Of a stretch of DNA of 64,000 bases, positions 24,077 to 32,100 are shown piece after piece. Source of the DNA: Actinomycetota bacterium (GTDB lineage Bacteria > Actinomycetota > Thermoleophilia > Gaiellales > F1-60-MAGs149). Position numbers and translations under genes: made by a program. The stretch covers positions 46,652 through 110,651 of the forward strand of contig VFJZ01000057.1 in NCBI GenBank assembly GCA_009885805.1, written 5' to 3'. Position 1 is the first letter of the stretch, and each line of letters opens with the position of its first letter. A model generated the notes under the pieces. The model was not told the origin of the DNA, searched no databases, and saw only the letters and a program-made list of their open reading frames with translations.

Positions 24077-25083
24077 AGGTCTGGGTCGATCTTACGAACG
24101 CCCCGCACGCCGTGGTGCTGGCGCCACTGGTGCGCGCGCTCGAGGCCAGGGGCGATGTCGTGGAGGTCACGGCCCGCGACTACGGCCAGACGGTCGCGAT
24201 CGCCCGGCTGCAGGGTCTCGACCCCGTCGTCGTCGGCCGGCACGGTGGCCGCGGCCGGAGTGGCAAGGCGCTGGCAGCCCTCGATCGGGTTCGCGCGCTG
24301 CGCATCTGGGCGCGCGCTCACCGGTTCGACGCTGCCCTGGCACACGGGTCGACTGACCAACCCCTCGTGGCCCGACTGCTCGGCGTACCCGCGACGACCA
24401 TGTTCGATTACGAGTACGCCGTCCTCCAGCACTCGGTCAACTGCCGACTGGCACGGCGGACGCTCGTGCCGGACGCGATCCCGCCGGACCGCCTCGCCCG
24501 GTACGGCGCCGTCGGCCGCCGGCTCGTGCGGTACCCCGGCCTCAAGGAGGAGTACGCGATGGCCTCCTTCGAGCCGGACGCGACCGTCGCCGCTTCCTTC
24601 AGAGGCTCGAACGACATCCTCGCAGTTCTCCGCCCAGCACCGGAGCTAGCCCTCTATCACCGCATCGAGAACACCCTCTGGGATGATGTCCTGGAGCGGC
24701 TGGTCGCCGACGAGCGGGTCGTGGTCGTGGTCCTGCCCCGGACCGTCGAACAGGCGGAACGCGTACGTGGCCTCGGCTTGGCGCGGGTGGTCGTCCCGGC
24801 GGAAGCGATCGACGGCCAGAGCCTCGTGGCCGGCGCCGACCTCGTGATCTCCGCCGGCGGCACGATGAATCGCGAGGCCGTGGTTCTCGGCACACCGGTG
24901 TACACGACCTTCGCGGGCCGTCTCGGTGGTGTGGACGACAGGCTCATCCGCGAAGGAAGGCTCCGGCGCCTGCAACGTGCCGCCGACATCTCGATCGAAC
25001 CACGGCCGGCAGTGGCGGCCACGAGGATCCGCCGCGACCCGGTCGAGCTGCTACGCCTGGCTCTCGACCCCGACGTCCTATAA
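24073..25083 (+). CDS. DUF354-family GT-B fold protein
   Basis: A 336-residue protein starting at GTG with VKVWVDLTNAPHAVVLAPLV, the usual opening of DUF354 proteins, and DLVISAGGTMNREAVVLGTP in the second half, which resembles the nucleotide-sugar site of UDP-GlcNAc 2-epimerases and GT-B glycosyltransferases. Family members are found in polysaccharide loci of archaea and bacteria; activity is poorly characterised. It overlaps the aminotransferase gene by GTGA. Its TAA stop is inside a consensus -10 element for the next gene. Confidence 0.8.
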   Translation: MKVWVDLTNAPHAVVLAPLVRALEARGDVVEVTARDYGQTVAIARLQGLDPVVVGRHGGRGRSGKALAALDRVRALRIWARAHRFDAALAHGSTDQPLVARLLGVPATTMFDYEYAVLQHSVNCRLARRTLVPDAIPPDRLARYGAVGRRLVRYPGLKEEYAMASFEPDATVAASFRGSNDILAVLRPAPELALYHRIENTLWDDVLERLVADERVVVVVLPRTVEQAERVRGLGLARVVVPAEAIDGQSLVAGADLVISAGGTMNREAVVLGTPVYTTFAGRLGGVDDRLIREGRLRRLQRAADISIEPRPAVAATRIRRDPVELLRLALDPDVL

Positions 25084-25084
25084 T
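25079..25084 (+). promoter_or_regulatory. Consensus -10 (TATAAT) before the CapD-type gene
   Basis: TATAAT at 25079-25084 is a perfect -10 hexamer and includes the TAA stop of the preceding gene. It predicts transcription start at about 25091, four bases before the ATG at 25095, so the mRNA would be almost leaderless. No -35 match is found 16-18 bp upstream. Confidence 0.5.
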
Positions 25085-25094
25085 CGGGCCTTAT

Positions 25095-26948
25095 ATGCGC
25101 CTGCTCCCGAGGCACCGGCTCGGCATCGTCGTGATCGATGCGGTGCTTCTGATCGTCGCCTGGTACGCGGCCTTCTATCTCCGTTTCGATCAGGTCACCC
25201 CCTACTGGGAGCGCCTCCGCGACGCCGGCTGGTGGCGGTTCGTCGCCGTCCAGGTTGTCGTGCTGGTTCTGATGCGGGTCTACCAGCGGTGGTGGAAGCG
25301 CACGTCGCTGGGCGACGTGCTGTCGCTCGCGAGGGCGCTGGCGGTGGCCGAGGTTGCTGCCTACGCCTCGATGTGGCTCCTGCCGCCGATCGCCCGCAGC
25401 GGTAACGATCCCCTACCGCGCGGCGTCGTGGCGCTCGACCTGGTCCTGGCCGGGCTCCTGCTGGTCGCGGCGCGTGCCGTCTCCCGCATCGTCTTCGAAC
25501 GATCCGGGCCCTTCGCGACGGGTCGCCAGGTGCTCGTCATCGGCGCCGGTGACGCGGGCGACCTGATCGTGAAGGAGATGAAGAAGCCTCGTTCCGGCTA
25601 CGCCCCGATCGACATCCTCGATGACGACCCGGCGAAGCGGGGGCTGCGGCTCCACGGCGTGAAGGTGGTCGGCCCGATCGATCTGCTCGATGATCTCCTC
25701 GGTCGGACACGCCTCGACGAGGTGGTGATCGCCATGCCCGCCGCGCCGGGAGCGCGGCGCCAGCTCGTCGTCGATACGTGCCGGCGGCACGGCGTCCCGG
25801 TGCGGACGCTGCCTGGGCCGGAGGAACTGCTCGGTGCCGACTCGCTCGTGACGCGTCTGCGCGACGTTCGCGTCGAGGATCTGCTCGGCCGGCCGCCGGT
25901 CCGTCTCGACCCGGCCGAGATCGGCGGGTACCTCGCGGGGCGCACGGTTCTCATCACCGGCGCGGGCGGATCGATCGGCTCGGAGCTCGCCCGTCAGATC
26001 GCCCGCCTCGCTCCCGCCCGTCTCGTGCTCGTCGACAACGGCGAGACCAGCCTGTTCACGATCGATCGCGAACTCGCGGACCAGGGCCTCGGCGGCGTCG
26101 CCGCCGTGCTCGCCGACGTGCGTGACGTGGCGCGGATGCGTCTGCTGCTCGCTGCGGAGCGACCTGGCGTGCTGTTTCACGCCGCTGCCTACAAGCACGT
26201 GCCCGTCACCGAGCGCAACCCGGTCGAGGCCGTGCGGAACAACACCCTCGCGACCCGCGATCTGGCGATGCTCGCCCGCGACGCTGGCGTCGAGCGCTTC
26301 GTCCTGATCTCGACCGACAAGGCCGTCAACCCGCAGACGGTCCTGGGTGCCTCCAAGGCGGTCTGCGAATGGGTCGTCGAGGCCGCGGCGCAGGAGGCGT
26401 CGGCGACGCGGTTCATCGCCGTCCGTTTCGGGAACGTGCTCGCGTCGTCGGGGTCGGTGATCCCGATCTTCCGCGAGCAGATCGCCGCTGGCGGCCCCGT
26501 CACCGTCACGGACCCGGCGATGACCCGTTACTTCATGACGATCCCGGAAGCCGCCCAGCTCGTGATCGAAGCGGGCGGCGTCGGCGACTCTGGCGAGATC
26601 TTCGTACTCGACATGGGCGATCCCGTCTCGATCATGGCGCTGGCGGAGGACATGGTCCGCCTGTCGGGCAAGCAGGTCGAGATCCGGGTCACCGGGATCC
26701 GTCCGGGCGAGAAGCTGACCGAAGAGCTGTTCGAGCGCGACGAGGTCGTCGAGCCGACTCGCCACGCGAAGCTCCGCGTCGCGCGGCGACCGCCGATCGA
26801 TGCCGCCTGGCTATCCGAGCGTCTCGCTCGGCTCGAGGCGCTCGTGTTGACGGGAGACGCTGAGGCCGTCGCGGCGTCGCTGATCGAGACGGTCCGCTCG
26901 CCGGTGCGGGCGAATCCGGAACGTGACCCGTCCGTGGTCGGCGGTTGA
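25095..26948 (+). CDS. CapD/WbpM-type nucleotide-sugar 4,6-dehydratase
   Basis: A 617-residue membrane protein with four N-terminal helices (about 10-130), a Rossmann-like CoA-binding-type domain (VLVIGAGDAGD, 146-156), and a C-terminal SDR domain with VLITGAGGSIGSELA (285-299), STDKAVNPQTVLGASK (406-421) and a FRFGNV-type site (AVRFGNVLASSGSVIP). Family members dehydrate UDP-GlcNAc or UDP-GalNAc to 4-keto-6-deoxy products for surface glycans. The usual catalytic Tyr is replaced in this subfamily (LGASK), as known for FlaA1/WbpM. It fits with the upstream aminotransferase. Confidence 0.9.
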   Translation: MRLLPRHRLGIVVIDAVLLIVAWYAAFYLRFDQVTPYWERLRDAGWWRFVAVQVVVLVLMRVYQRWWKRTSLGDVLSLARALAVAEVAAYASMWLLPPIARSGNDPLPRGVVALDLVLAGLLLVAARAVSRIVFERSGPFATGRQVLVIGAGDAGDLIVKEMKKPRSGYAPIDILDDDPAKRGLRLHGVKVVGPIDLLDDLLGRTRLDEVVIAMPAAPGARRQLVVDTCRRHGVPVRTLPGPEELLGADSLVTRLRDVRVEDLLGRPPVRLDPAEIGGYLAGRTVLITGAGGSIGSELARQIARLAPARLVLVDNGETSLFTIDRELADQGLGGVAAVLADVRDVARMRLLLAAERPGVLFHAAAYKHVPVTERNPVEAVRNNTLATRDLAMLARDAGVERFVLISTDKAVNPQTVLGASKAVCEWVVEAAAQEASATRFIAVRFGNVLASSGSVIPIFREQIAAGGPVTVTDPAMTRYFMTIPEAAQLVIEAGGVGDSGEIFVLDMGDPVSIMALAEDMVRLSGKQVEIRVTGIRPGEKLTEELFERDEVVEPTRHAKLRVARRPPIDAAWLSERLARLEALVLTGDAEAVAASLIETVRSPVRANPERDPSVVGG

Positions 26949-27898
26949 TGGACACGCGGCAGCTCGCCGTGCTCGTCGCGGTCGTCGACCGCTCGTCCTT
27001 CTCCGTCGCGGCCGACCAGCTCGGCGTGACGCAGCCGGCCGTTTCGCTCGCGATCCAGGCCCTCGAAAAGCGCCTCGGCGCGAGGCTGCTCGACCGCTCT
27101 GGCCGGACCGTCCGGCCCACCGAGGCCGGACGCACGGCCTACCGTCACGCCCAGCGTGTCCTCGCCGCGGAGGGGGACATGCTGCGCGCGCTCGACGACG
27201 AGGACGGCGCCGTCGGCGGGCCGCTGGTCGTCGGCGCGTCGTCCGGACCCGGTGAGCGACTGCTGCCGGTGCTGCTCGGCGCCTTCCGGGCCGAGCACCC
27301 GGAGGTGCAGGTGTCGTTGCGGGTCGACGACTCGGGTTCGATCGTCGAACTCGTTGCAGACCGCCAGGTCGAGCTCGGCGTCGTCGGTGCCGAGCGTCCG
27401 CAGCGGTCGCTCCTGTTCGAGCCGTTCCTGCGCGACGAGATCCTGCTCTGCCTGCCGCCGGGTCACCCGGCAGCAGGCCGGACGCTGAGCCTCGAGGAGC
27501 TGCGTGCGCTGCCGCTCGTGGTGCAGCAGGAGGGCTCGGGTGTCCGCGCTTTCGTCGAACGCGAGCTGCGCCTCCTCGGCGTCCGCCCGCGCGATCTGAA
27601 CGTCCTCGCCGAGCTCGGCCTGACGGAGTCGACCAAGGCTGCGGTCGAGGGTGGGCTCGGCGCGTGCTTCGCCAGCGCGGTGTCGGTCGAGCGCGAGCTA
27701 GGCGACGGTCGGCTCGTCACGGCGTCGGTGCGCGGGCTCCGCACGGCGCGTCTGCTCTACACCGTCCGCCTCGTCAATCGTCCGGCGAGTCGCGTCCTGC
27801 GGGCGTTCCTCGCGTTCGCAGCCGACCGGTTGGGCGAGCGCTCGCCGGTCAGCGGGGAAGCCTCGGCCGGCCTCGTCCGCGGCGGTCGCGTCGGATGA
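26948..27898 (+). CDS. LysR-family transcriptional regulator
   Basis: A 316-residue regulator. The winged helix-turn-helix is at residues 1-60 (SFSVAADQLGVTQPAVSLAI, then LEKRLGARLLDRSGRTVRPT), followed by a linker helix and a periplasmic-binding-protein-like effector domain (about 90-290). ATG at 26948 overlaps the dehydratase stop (TGATG), which is unusual, since LysR genes are usually divergent from their targets. Target and effector are unknown. The C-terminal 25 residues are a low-complexity tail. Confidence 0.92.
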   Translation: MDTRQLAVLVAVVDRSSFSVAADQLGVTQPAVSLAIQALEKRLGARLLDRSGRTVRPTEAGRTAYRHAQRVLAAEGDMLRALDDEDGAVGGPLVVGASSGPGERLLPVLLGAFRAEHPEVQVSLRVDDSGSIVELVADRQVELGVVGAERPQRSLLFEPFLRDEILLCLPPGHPAAGRTLSLEELRALPLVVQQEGSGVRAFVERELRLLGVRPRDLNVLAELGLTESTKAAVEGGLGACFASAVSVERELGDGRLVTASVRGLRTARLLYTVRLVNRPASRVLRAFLAFAADRLGERSPVSGEASAGLVRGGRVG

Positions 27899-27941
27899 TT
27901 CCCCTCATCCGGCGATGGGCACGTGCCGATGACTTCTGCGA

Positions 27942-28157
27942 ATGCCCCCCTGCGACGATCCCATACTCGAGGTGGCGACACCTCGGGGCCATCTGCACGC
28001 CGACCTCGGCCGACTGATCGCCCGCCTCGCCGACGAGCACGACTCCGCCGTGCGTACGGACCTCGCTGACCGCGCCTACGACGTCCTCGCCGTGCTCGAG
28101 CGGCTGGACGGCGTGATCGGCGTGGCTCATCCGCGCGGCCTGCGTCTCGCTTCGTAG
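27942..28157 (+). CDS. Small protein of unknown function
   Basis: A 71-residue frame with strong GC bias at third codon positions, as in neighbouring genes, and an amphipathic, Leu/Asp/Arg-rich helical composition (HADLGRLIARLADEH). No Shine-Dalgarno is visible before the ATG and no family is recognised. It stands alone between the LysR gene and the GntR gene. Support is codon use only. Confidence 0.4.
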   Translation: MPPCDDPILEVATPRGHLHADLGRLIARLADEHDSAVRTDLADRAYDVLAVLERLDGVIGVAHPRGLRLAS

Positions 28158-28308
28158 GCCGCACCGCCCTGCTCGCGCTGGGCCAGGCGTCCGTGGTGAC
28201 CTCCCTCGTGAGTGAGCGCAGCGTGTCGCCGAGCGCGTGCCCGGTGCCGCCTTCCGTCGGAAGTGTGACGCGCCCGTGTCGGACCGGAACGTTCGGAACC
28301 GGAATTCT

Positions 28309-28351
28309 CGGGGCCTGTCCCCGTTCTGGCGGCAAGCGGGGCCAGGCCCCG
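28309..28351 (-). terminator. Long GC-rich hairpin after the GntR gene
   Basis: Arms CGGGGCCTGTCCCCG (28309-28323) and CGGGGCCAGGCCCCG (28337-28351) pair over 15 bp with one mismatch and a 13-base loop. The hairpin begins one base after the stop codon of the minus-strand GntR gene, so a transcription-termination role is likely although no T-run follows. The rest of the 195-bp gap (28158-28352) shows no gene. The motif GGGGCC-GGCCCC could also be a dispersed repeat in the genome. Confidence 0.5.
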
Positions 28352-28352
28352 G

Positions 28353-29075
28353 TCAGGCCAGCCCGAGGCGTAGCCCGAGGATCCAGTCGTACGTCGCCTC
28401 CACGTGCCGCTCTATGGCGACGCGGGCGGCCGCCTCCTCCCCGTCCGTGATCGCCCGCACCAGCGGCTCGTGGCCCGCGCCCGACGCTCGCCGGGCGAGC
28501 TCGGGGCCGGGGACAAGGGCCAGCACGTCGCCGAGTTCCGCCTGGATCGCGGACTCGGCCCGCACGAGGCGGGCGTTCCCGGTCGCCTCGGCGATCGCGA
28601 CGTGGAACCGCGCGTCGGCCAGGCGGAATCCCGCGAACGTCACGGCCGCCGTCTCGACCGCGGCTGCGGCCCGCGCCAGGAGCGCGCGCTGGTCTAGCGT
28701 CGCCCTGACAGCTGCGAGCGCGGCGGCTTCGCCCGAGACGGCTCGGCGCCAGTCCGTCAGATCGCGGAGGTCGGCGACGCGCGGCGGGGTCGCTGCGGGC
28801 TCCAGGGCCCGCCGCGCGTCCTCGACGACAAACGACCCGCCGCCGCGCCCGCGCCGTGTCTCGACGAAACCGGCGTCGCGAAGGATCGCCAGTGCCTGCC
28901 GCAGTGTCATCGGCGCCACGGCGAGGTGTGACGCGAGGTCGCCCTCACTCGGCAGTCGCTCACCCGGCTCGAGGACACCGGAGCCGATCGCCTCCCCGAG
29001 GCGCCGCACGATCGCCTCGACGGCACCCTCGACCTGGAGGGGTGCGAACACTGACTGTCGGGCGCTGACCGGCAT
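28353..29075 (-). CDS. GntR-family (FadR subfamily) transcriptional regulator
   Basis: A 240-residue regulator. The N-terminal winged helix is AVEAIVRRLGEAIGSGVLEP...GERLPSEGDLASHLAV...TLRQALAILRDAGFVETRRG (about 10-75), and the C-terminal all-helical FCD domain (about 90-235) would bind a small carboxylate, often with a metal. ATG at 29075 has AAGGA just upstream; a longer frame exists but crosses the promoter of the divergent cassette. It is transcribed away from the PhyH gene, and the shared region holds palindromic sequence inside the PhyH promoter, so it probably represses that cassette (inference). Confidence 0.88.
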   Translation of the reverse strand: MPVSARQSVFAPLQVEGAVEAIVRRLGEAIGSGVLEPGERLPSEGDLASHLAVAPMTLRQALAILRDAGFVETRRGRGGGSFVVEDARRALEPAATPPRVADLRDLTDWRRAVSGEAAALAAVRATLDQRALLARAAAAVETAAVTFAGFRLADARFHVAIAEATGNARLVRAESAIQAELGDVLALVPGPELARRASGAGHEPLVRAITDGEEAAARVAIERHVEATYDWILGLRLGLA

Positions 29076-29079
29076 GTCC

Positions 29080-29108
29080 TTGAAACGTCTACACAATAGA
29101 TGTATAAA
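29080..29108 (+). promoter_or_regulatory. Sigma70-type promoter of the PhyH cassette
   Basis: TTGAAA (29080-29085) and TATAAA (29103-29108) are separated by exactly 17 bp; each matches consensus at 5 of 6 positions. This is the best -35/-10 pair in the window. Transcription would start near 29115, with GGGAGGG just before the ATG at 29142. On the other strand TATTGT (29098-29093) could serve the GntR gene. Confidence 0.75.
29088..29104. promoter_or_regulatory. Candidate GntR operator inside the PhyH promoter spacer
   Basis: Two overlapping short palindromes, TCTA-CACAA-TAGA (29088-29100) and TACA-CAATAGA-TGTA (29090-29104), occupy the spacer between -35 and -10. Binding here would block both this promoter and the possible -10 of the GntR gene on the other strand. 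The site fits an autoregulated FadR-type repressor, but the palindromes are short and the assignment is inferred from position. Confidence 0.45.
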
Positions 29109-29141
29109 GAGCGGCAACGACCGCCCCGCCTGGGAGGGTAG

Positions 29142-30008
29142 ATGGTGAACGGACCGACACCGGCGCAGATCGACAGCTATCGGCGCGACGGCTTCCTCGT
29201 CGTCGAGGAGTTCATGGGCCCTGACGAACTCGAGCGCGTTCGGGAGCGGTTCCACGAATGCTTCGAACACCGCTGGGCGACCGGGCTCTCTCCCGACGAG
29301 GTGAACTACATCCCCGGCGTGACGCCGCCCGAGATGGCGCGTCAGCTGTGCAATGTCTGGAAGGCCGACCCGGTCCTCGCAACGACGACGCTGTCAGAGC
29401 GGAACGGCCGCTGGGGTGCGAAGCTGGCAGGGGCCCCGGGGATGCGGCTGATGCAGGACAACATGATCTGGAAGCCGCCGGGCTCGAAGGCACTGCTGGC
29501 ACATCAGGACGCCGCCTACCTCGACTACCTCGTCCCGAAGAACATGACGTCGTGCTGGATCGCACTCGACGACACGCAGGCGGACTCGGGCACGATCTAC
29601 TACGCCCGCGGCTCGCACCTCTGGCCACGCCAGGATGCGGGAGGGCAGTTCCACGGTCCCGACGACTGGACCGGCTACCTGCGCGAGGTCGTCGCGCCGG
29701 AACTGGCGGACGCGGTCGAATGGGTGCCGATCGAGGTTCCCGCCGGCGGCTGCGCCTTCCACGACGGCTGGTGCTGGCACGGCTCGCCCCCGAACGAGCG
29801 CCTCGACCGTGAGCGGCGGTCGATCATCTCCCACATGGTCACGACCGAGACCCGCTGGCACGAGACGAATCGGCACCCGCTGTACTCGCGCTACATGCGG
29901 CCGGGGGAACTGGAGATGGACGAGGCGTTCTACCCCGTGCTGTGGAGCGAGGCCGGTCAGCGCACGTCGTACATCGATCGCGACTACGCATCGCTTCAGG
30001 TCGCCTGA
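29142..30008 (+). CDS. Phytanoyl-CoA dioxygenase (PhyH) family Fe(II)/2-oxoglutarate oxygenase
   Basis: A 288-residue PhyH-family protein. The iron-binding triad is HxD in LLAHQDAAYLDY (His121, Asp123) with the distal His213 in GWCWHGSPPN; an Arg of RERRSIISHM is placed to bind 2-oxoglutarate. The N-terminus IDSYRRDGFLVVEEFM is typical of the family. It should hydroxylate or oxidatively cleave a small substrate, which the sequence does not reveal. The next gene, a glutamine-synthetase-like ligase, begins one base after its stop, and both sit under a GntR-controlled promoter. Confidence 0.88.
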   Translation: MVNGPTPAQIDSYRRDGFLVVEEFMGPDELERVRERFHECFEHRWATGLSPDEVNYIPGVTPPEMARQLCNVWKADPVLATTTLSERNGRWGAKLAGAPGMRLMQDNMIWKPPGSKALLAHQDAAYLDYLVPKNMTSCWIALDDTQADSGTIYYARGSHLWPRQDAGGQFHGPDDWTGYLREVVAPELADAVEWVPIEVPAGGCAFHDGWCWHGSPPNERLDRERRSIISHMVTTETRWHETNRHPLYSRYMRPGELEMDEAFYPVLWSEAGQRTSYIDRDYASLQVA

Positions 30009-30009
30009 G

Positions 30010-31386
30010 ATGGCGTCCGCGCTCGACGTGCAGCGGGCCGCGAACGCGGCCCTTGAACCCGAGATCGCGGCGCGCGTCCGCGACGCCGGCGTCGAGTTCG
30101 TCTACTACCAGTTCATCACCCTCAACAGCCGCGTCATGGCGAAGGTCGCGCCGGCCCGGCACCTGGCCCGCAACCTCCAGCGCGGCGTCCAGTTTCACGG
30201 CTCGGCGGTCACCGACCTGGCCTCCAACCGGCACGGCGACCTGATCGCCGCCGGTCCTCACACCGAGGAGTTCGTTGCGCTCCCCGATGCTGCGACCTTC
30301 CAGGTCCTGCCCTGGGACCGGCACTTCGCGCGCGTGTTCTGCAACCTCTACCGGCGGCCGGATCGCGCGGAGCGTGCTGGCGAACCGCTGCCAACCTGCG
30401 TGCGCTCAAACCTCCAGCGGCTGCACGCGGGGTTCGAGGCTCGCACGGGATTCGAGCTGCGGTCCGGGACGGAGCCCGAGATGAGCTGGTTCGGTGACGA
30501 GATCGAGGTCTGGTCGCAGCCGAACGTCTCGCCGGCGTACCACATGGGCGCGCTCGAGACCGTGCGGCCGATCGTGAAGAAGGTGGTCGCGTACGCCCAG
30601 GAACTCGGCCTCGACATGATCGAGGGCGACTACGAGGACGCCGGACAGATCGAGCTGAACTTCAACTTCGACCGCTGCGACCGCACGTGCGACAACCTCA
30701 TCACCTACCGGCTGATCTGCGCCCAGGTCGCGAAAGAACTCGGCGTCGTCGCCAGTTTCATGCCGAAGCCGCTGGTCGGTGCGATGGCGAACGGCTGCCA
30801 CCACAACCTCTCGCTCTGGCGCGGCGGCGAGAACGTCTGCGCGGAGCCGGGCCGCGCCGAGCTCCACCTCACCGAGACTGCTCGCCACGCGCTCGGCGGG
30901 ATCCTCAGGCACGCCCCCGGCATGCTCGCACTGTGCGCTCCGACCGTGAACTCCTACGCCCGCTACTGGGATGTCGGACAGTTCGCGCCTGGCGCTGTCA
31001 ACTGGGGTTTCGACAACCGCACCTGTGCCGTGCGGGTGTCCGCCTCCGGGCGGCTCGAGTACAAGCTCCCCGACGCCAGCGTCAATCCGTACCTGTCACA
31101 CGCCGCCGTGCTCGCCTCGATCGAGCACGGCCTGAACGAGCACCTCGACCCGGGCCCGCCACAATCGGGTGACTCGTACGACCCGGCGGTGTCTGGGCGG
31201 TACGCACCGCTTCCGCGGACGCTCGGCGACGCGCTCGCCGCGCTTGCCGGAGACGAGGTCGTCCAGCGCGCCCTGCCGCCGGAGCTGCTCGCTGCCTTCG
31301 TCGAGTACAAGACGGACGAGTGGGAGCGGTTCTGCTCCACCGTCACGGAATGGCACCGCGACATGTACCTGAAGGCGCTGCCGTGA
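30010..31386 (+). CDS. Glutamine-synthetase-family amide ligase
   Basis: A 458-residue member of the glutamine synthetase superfamily. EGDYEDAGQIELNFNF carries the metal-binding acids, KPLVGAMANGCHHNLSLW is the ATP and metal site with catalytic His, and EYKLPDASVNPYL closes the active site. It is closer to gamma-glutamyl-amine ligases (putrescine, ethanolamine, methylamine types) than to housekeeping GlnA: it lacks the NRSA-type loop (NRTCAVRVSA here) and the adenylylation Tyr region is not obvious. It would ligate glutamate to an amine. Its partner genes are a PhyH oxygenase and a binding-protein-like protein. Confidence 0.82.
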   Translation: MASALDVQRAANAALEPEIAARVRDAGVEFVYYQFITLNSRVMAKVAPARHLARNLQRGVQFHGSAVTDLASNRHGDLIAAGPHTEEFVALPDAATFQVLPWDRHFARVFCNLYRRPDRAERAGEPLPTCVRSNLQRLHAGFEARTGFELRSGTEPEMSWFGDEIEVWSQPNVSPAYHMGALETVRPIVKKVVAYAQELGLDMIEGDYEDAGQIELNFNFDRCDRTCDNLITYRLICAQVAKELGVVASFMPKPLVGAMANGCHHNLSLWRGGENVCAEPGRAELHLTETARHALGGILRHAPGMLALCAPTVNSYARYWDVGQFAPGAVNWGFDNRTCAVRVSASGRLEYKLPDASVNPYLSHAAVLASIEHGLNEHLDPGPPQSGDSYDPAVSGRYAPLPRTLGDALAALAGDEVVQRALPPELLAAFVEYKTDEWERFCSTVTEWHRDMYLKALP

Positions 31387-32096
31387 CGGTCCAGGCGGGC
31401 CGCCTGGTGCTGGCCTGCGCCGACATGGATGCGCGACCCCTGTTCTACACCGAGCCCGACGGCACGCGCGGCGGCTACGAGCCGGGCGCGGCGGCTCGCG
31501 TCGCCGAGGCGCTCGAGTTCGAGCTGGTCTGGTCGTTCCAGCGCTGGGACCGGTTTCGGTCGGCGCTCGACGCGGGCGAGGTCGACGCGATCTGGTGCGG
31601 CTCGGCGATCACGCCCGAGCGGCAGCGGATCTTCAGCTACTCGCGGCCGTACGGTGCGATCGACGAGGCGGTACTCGTGCGCGCCGATTCCGACATCCAC
31701 GACCTCGGCGGCCTCGCCGGCCGCCGCGTCGGCGCCATTGCCGATTCCACCAACATGCGGCTGGCCGAGAGCTTCGGCGCGGCGGAACTCGTTGCGTTCG
31801 ACGGCTCGTCGGATGACGTCTTCCGCGAGATGATCGAGGCCGTCGAGACTGGGACGATCGACGCGATGGTCGACGACGAGCCGGCGTTCGGCGGTATCAC
31901 GGCGGCCGGCGCGTTCCGCGTCGCACATGTCGCCGAGACCCAGAACGCCTGGGGCGCAGCTTGTCGCCATGGCGATGGTGCGACGACCGCCCTGATCGAC
32001 GACGGCCTCACCCGCGCGATCGCCAGTGGCGCGCTGGCGGCAGAGTGGCGCCGCTGGTTCGGATCCAAGCGCGTCCCACCCGTGATCGCAGGCTGA
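31383..32096 (+). CDS. Solute-binding protein family 3-like protein without signal peptide
   Basis: A 237-residue protein with the family 3 type II binding fold: RPLFYTEPDGTRGGYEPGAA, WCGSAITPERQRIFSYSRPY, then DLAGRRVGAIADST-like hinge and a C-terminal MVDDEPAFGG site. It begins at GTG directly with the first beta strand (TVQAGRLVLACADM), so there is no signal peptide or lipobox, and no transporter genes adjoin. It is probably cytoplasmic, acting as a ligand binder, enzyme (like cyclohexadienyl dehydratase relatives) or a reassigned transport protein. GTGA overlap with the ligase gene shows operon membership. Confidence 0.8.
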   Translation: MTVQAGRLVLACADMDARPLFYTEPDGTRGGYEPGAAARVAEALEFELVWSFQRWDRFRSALDAGEVDAIWCGSAITPERQRIFSYSRPYGAIDEAVLVRADSDIHDLGGLAGRRVGAIADSTNMRLAESFGAAELVAFDGSSDDVFREMIEAVETGTIDAMVDDEPAFGGITAAGAFRVAHVAETQNAWGAACRHGDGATTALIDDGLTRAIASGALAAEWRRWFGSKRVPPVIAG

Positions 32097-32100
32097 TACG

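Noticed and set aside
27849-28130. 93-codon minus-strand frame opposite the small gene at 27942
   Set aside because: Third-position GC bias favours the plus-strand frame, and this frame overlaps the end of the LysR gene.
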